Part shown: piece by piece, positions 61,742 to 64,000 of the stretch | How positions within the stretch are numbered: the stretch's first letter is position 1 | Layout: the number at the start of each line of letters is the position of its first letter | Source of the DNA: Roseiarcus sp035606915 | GTDB taxonomy: Bacteria > Pseudomonadota > Alphaproteobacteria > Rhizobiales > Beijerinckiaceae | Length of the DNA stretch: 64,000 nt | Assembly (NCBI GenBank): GCA_035606915.1 | Contig: DATNDU010000079.1 | Location: 43,853-107,852 of the forward strand | Direction: 5' to 3' | Notes under the pieces: generated by a model | The model's database searches: none | Told to the model about the DNA's origin: nothing | The model's input: only the letters and a program-made list of their open reading frames with translations | Position numbers and translations under genes: made by a program

Positions 61742-62900
61742 TCAGCCAAATTGAACCCAGTCCGACAGGTTGCTAGGCCAGCGCGGGTCGGGCGGTTTGT
61801 CAATCTCACGCGCGAGGCGTCGAGCGGAAGCTCTCGATAGGCGGCGGCTTCGTTGGCGCAGGAGTGACCCGTCAGTGCATCGTGAAAATCAACCCCGATA
61901 CCGCGTCGGCGGCACAGGGTGTTGAAGCTGTGACGCCAGCCATGGGTTGGCGAGATGCGCTGATCTTTGAGGTCAACTTGCCGATTGACCCATATTCCAA
62001 TGCGCCTTTTTTCCCGCCCCACCCCGATTTCCGAACCTATCGGGCGGGAACTCACCAAACAACTAGCCGCCTCGGCAGCCATCCGCAAGACGGAAGAACC
62101 TTGGTGCTTGAGGGCGGCGCGAAGCGGAACGCACCGATCTGACGATTGGTTTTTGAGGCTTCCCGCATCCCACGGCAGGTTGATGAACCAGGCGCCATCT
62201 TCGCGCTGAACGTCCTTTTCACAAAACCGGCGCAGTTCGGAGGGGCGCGCTCCAGTCAAGGCGCAAAGATGGGGAAACCAACGAAGATGCGGCGTTTGCT
62301 CGCCTTGCGCCATCCGCAAGATCCGCCAGGCCTCATCGTCACTGAACCCCCGGCGCTTCCTGTCCGTGGTTCTCACGGTCAAGCCGACTCGCGCAGCGGG
62401 TTTGCCGGCAAGAGGTTGTTTCTCGCGGCCCAACGAAGAATGGCAAGGAGAGGGGCGAGCTTGCTGTCGCGCGCGGTGGTCGCCGCAAGGCCGGCCGCGA
62501 CCATCGCATCTTTCCAAGCAACGACTTCGCCTTCGCGATCTTCGCCACCTCATCATGGCCGAGATAGGCGACGAGCTGGCCGATGACACGCCGCCACGAA
62601 TAAACCGTCTGGTCTCGCGGTTTTGTTTTCGCCGCCCATTGGTCGAAGAGGCCGGTCAGGGAGGCGCCCGCACCACAGGCTTGCTGTTTCGCCACTCTGG
62701 GAAGCGCCCCCGATAGGCGTCAGGTGAATAGTCCCCCGTTGGACCGCATCGTCAGGAGGCGCATTGCCGCCAAGAACTGAGGCTCAAGCGCGGCATAGAA
62801 GGTCGCCAAATCGGCTGACGGTAGGTGGGCGCCGCGTTCCCGCAAGAACGCTTCAACGCGCGCATGATCCGGCAAGGAAGGCCCGGACGCGGGCTTCGGT
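61742..62900 (-). pseudogene. Tyrosine-recombinase integrase with several frameshifts
   Basis: Pieces of one tyrosine integrase lie in successive frames. An N-terminal piece, VEAFLRERGAHLPSADLATF, ends near 62720. A core-binding piece, LFDQWAAKTKPRDQTVYSW, lies in another frame at about 62690-62540. The catalytic domain comes next, with the first Arg in ALTGARPSELRRF, HGWRHSFN and LTGHSCANEAAAYRELP. Then the C-terminal PDPRWPSNLSDWVQFG lies in yet another frame, with a TGA at 61744-61742. At least three frameshifts break it. It lies about 100 bp from the 5' end of tRNA-Ser and marks an ancient integration event. Confidence 0.8.
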
Positions 62901-63001
62901 CTCGGCGCTACGGGCGTCGTGAGGGCTTGTGCCTGGGGCCGCAGCCGTGCTAACCGCGCTCGCTGACCCGAGGGTGCGTCTTTTTTGCGCGCTGTCGTTG
63001 C

Positions 63002-63091
63002 GGAGAGGTGGCAGAGTGGTCGATCGCGCCGCACTCGAAATGCGGAGTACGTGCAAGCGTACCGGGGGTTCGAATCCCTCCCTCTCCGCCA
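63002..63091 (+). tRNA. tRNA-Ser(CGA)
   Basis: The acceptor stem GGAGAGG (63002-63008) pairs with CCTCTCC (63081-63087), followed by discriminator G and an encoded CCA. The D arm is GCAGAGTGGTCGATCGC. The anticodon loop CTCGAAA gives anticodon CGA (63036-63038), between CCGCA and TGCGG. A long variable arm (GTACGTGCAAGCGTAC) and a T arm with TTCGAAT complete a class II serine tRNA of 90 bases. Confidence 0.97.
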
Positions 63092-63184
63092 AGCGGCGTT
63101 GATGCTGTTGGACTTTTTCCGCGGTCTTTCAATCGATCCACAAATCAGGATTGGCTTGGGGCGTACAGTGGCGGACGTGAGCGG

Positions 63185-63823
63185 CTAAATCAGTCCCGCT
63201 TTATCGGCCATCGCAGCCGCCTGCAGGCGATTCGCCACGTTCAGCGCCTTGAAGAGCGCGGAGACGTGAACCTTGACGGTCTTCTCGGAAAGACCAAGCT
63301 TGCGGCCAATCTCCTTGTTCGAACGACCTTCGCAAAGCAGCCGCAGCACGTCCGTCTGTCGGGCGGTCAAGCTTGCAGCCTTTCCGGGGATGCTGTGATC
63401 GGCAGCCTCGTCTTGCTTGGAGGTTTGATCCTGCGCCAACAGGGTCGGAACGTAGACATTGCCGGCGAGCACGAACTGCACTGCGGCGAGGATCGTTCGT
63501 GGCGACGCGGATTTAGGGATATAGCCGAGCGCGCCGGACGCGAGCGCCCGACGCACGTCGCGCGGATCCTCGGACGAGGACACAACAATGACCGGAAGTT
63601 GAGGCTGGCGCCTGCCGAATTCATGAAGCATGGCGAACCCGTCGCCCCCCGGCATCGCCAGATCGAGGACGACGACGTCGAGATCCGGATGAGACTCGAC
63701 GACACCGAGCCCTCGCGAGCCGTCCTCGGCTATCAGCACGGTGACGTCCGGTCCCAACTGCCGTAGCAATGCAGCGAGACCGTCCCGCACAACCGGATGG
63801 TCATCGACGATCAAGAGCTTCAT
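63185..63823 (-). CDS. LuxR/NarL-type response regulator
   Basis: This 212-residue response regulator has a receiver domain (residues 1-120) whose acidic pocket is VDD (8-9) and whose phospho-acceptor is Asp54 in VVLDLAMPGGDG. The conserved Lys lies in YIPKSAS. A LuxR helix-turn-helix follows (about 145-205, with LTARQTDVLRLLCEGRSNKEIGRKLGLSEKTVKVHVSALF). The ATG at 63823-63821 is chosen because it begins with MKLLIVDDHP, the usual opening. The partner kinase is not in the window. A complex palindrome lies just upstream and may be its own or a neighbour's operator. Confidence 0.92.
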   Translation of the reverse strand: MKLLIVDDHPVVRDGLAALLRQLGPDVTVLIAEDGSRGLGVVESHPDLDVVVLDLAMPGGDGFAMLHEFGRRQPQLPVIVVSSSEDPRDVRRALASGALGYIPKSASPRTILAAVQFVLAGNVYVPTLLAQDQTSKQDEAADHSIPGKAASLTARQTDVLRLLCEGRSNKEIGRKLGLSEKTVKVHVSALFKALNVANRLQAAAMADKAGLI

Positions 63824-63866
63824 GGACCGATTGTCGACCAGGATCTGCCCGCCGCACAAGATTGAC

Positions 63867-63898
63867 CTTAGGGCCTAGGACAGGCCCTAGTCCCTAAG
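63867..63898. promoter_or_regulatory. Nested inverted repeats upstream of the response regulator
   Basis: TAGGGCCT (63869-63876) and AGGCCCTA (63882-63889) are perfect 8-bp arms around five bases, and CTTAGGG (63867-63873) and CCCTAAG (63892-63898) form an outer pair. They lie in the gap between the response regulator and a possible divergent gene, which fits an operator for a dimeric regulator. Confidence 0.45.
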
Positions 63899-63971
63899 CT
63901 CGGCGTTCCAGGTCAGCGTTCCGCTGGCGCAGGCGCCGGTCCTCACCATGCCGAGCGCGCAGGAAACTCCA

Positions 63972-64000
63972 ATGTCCGCGACGCCGCGCGGGATGGTGCT
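63972..64000 (+). CDS. Possible start of a gene running off the right edge
   Basis: An ATG at 63972 has AGGA seven bases upstream and opens MSATPRGMV before the window ends. Divergence from the response regulator and the palindrome between them fit a promoter region. Ten codons are too few for any family call. Confidence 0.25.

Noticed and set aside
63071..63091. A second copy of the tRNA-Ser 3' end elsewhere in the window, as an att site
   Set aside because: I looked for TTCGAATCCCTCC-like sequence and found only an unrelated partial match near 27650.
62853..63141. Minus-strand frames reading EREGFEPP... and GEGGIRTPG...
   Set aside because: These are the well-known spurious translations of the antisense strand of a serine tRNA gene and are explained by tRNA-Ser(CGA) at 63002-63091.

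Overview
The window is GC-rich and almost fully coding. Gene content points to an alphaproteobacterium of the Hyphomicrobiales (Rhizobiales). The evidence is many ribose-type and other ABC importers, Tat-type binding proteins, IS66/IS110/IS21 relics of the rhizobial kind, and REP-like repeats of the ATCCTGAGG...CTCGAAGG type. The order-level call is inference; I cannot name a genus.

Layout. 1-1444: end of a binding-protein gene, then IS66 debris, including an internally deleted 631-bp IS66 copy with both ends preserved, then a RutR-like palindrome. 1445-8675 (+): a BMP-type nucleoside/heterocycle importer with an amidase and a CodA-like deaminase. 8690-13159 (-): an NMT1/SsuABC-type importer with two paralogous VOC proteins and a GntR/FCD regulator, divergent from a BisC-like molybdoenzyme (13253-15556). 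15712-16106: fused relics of a helicase and an IstB-like gene. 16182-21787 (-): a ribose-type importer with two hydrolase genes and a truncated MFS gene, divergent from a ROK regulator. 23274-27555: a TetR gene divergent from a two-gene molybdenum hydroxylase. 28008-35759: an AraC gene divergent from a PhyH dioxygenase, followed by a ribose-type importer, a ribokinase, RbsD and a PanB-like protein.

35979-46499 is the most striking block. A MocR regulator is divergent from an operon of degradative (class II) HMG-CoA reductase, a ribose-type importer, two SMP-30/strictosidine-synthase-like propellers (one fused to a permease) and HMG-CoA lyase. It reads as an uptake-plus-catabolism system for mevalonate or mevalonolactone, ending in acetoacetate and acetyl-CoA.

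46658-52484 holds an MFS transporter, an MBL-fold hydrolase, a TetR regulator, a fumarylacetoacetase-family hydrolase and an acyl-CoA ligase. 52671-61164 (-) is an ABC importer, an aldehyde dehydrogenase, an APH-fold kinase and an enolase paralogue with altered active-site residues, with a DeoR-regulator relic in the middle. 61742-63091: a tyrosine integrase broken by several frameshifts beside tRNA-Ser(CGA). 63185-63823: a LuxR-type response regulator.

Overall this is a catabolic region carrying six complete ABC importers, each packed with its own enzymes and most with their own regulator, and bordered or punctuated by decayed mobile elements.
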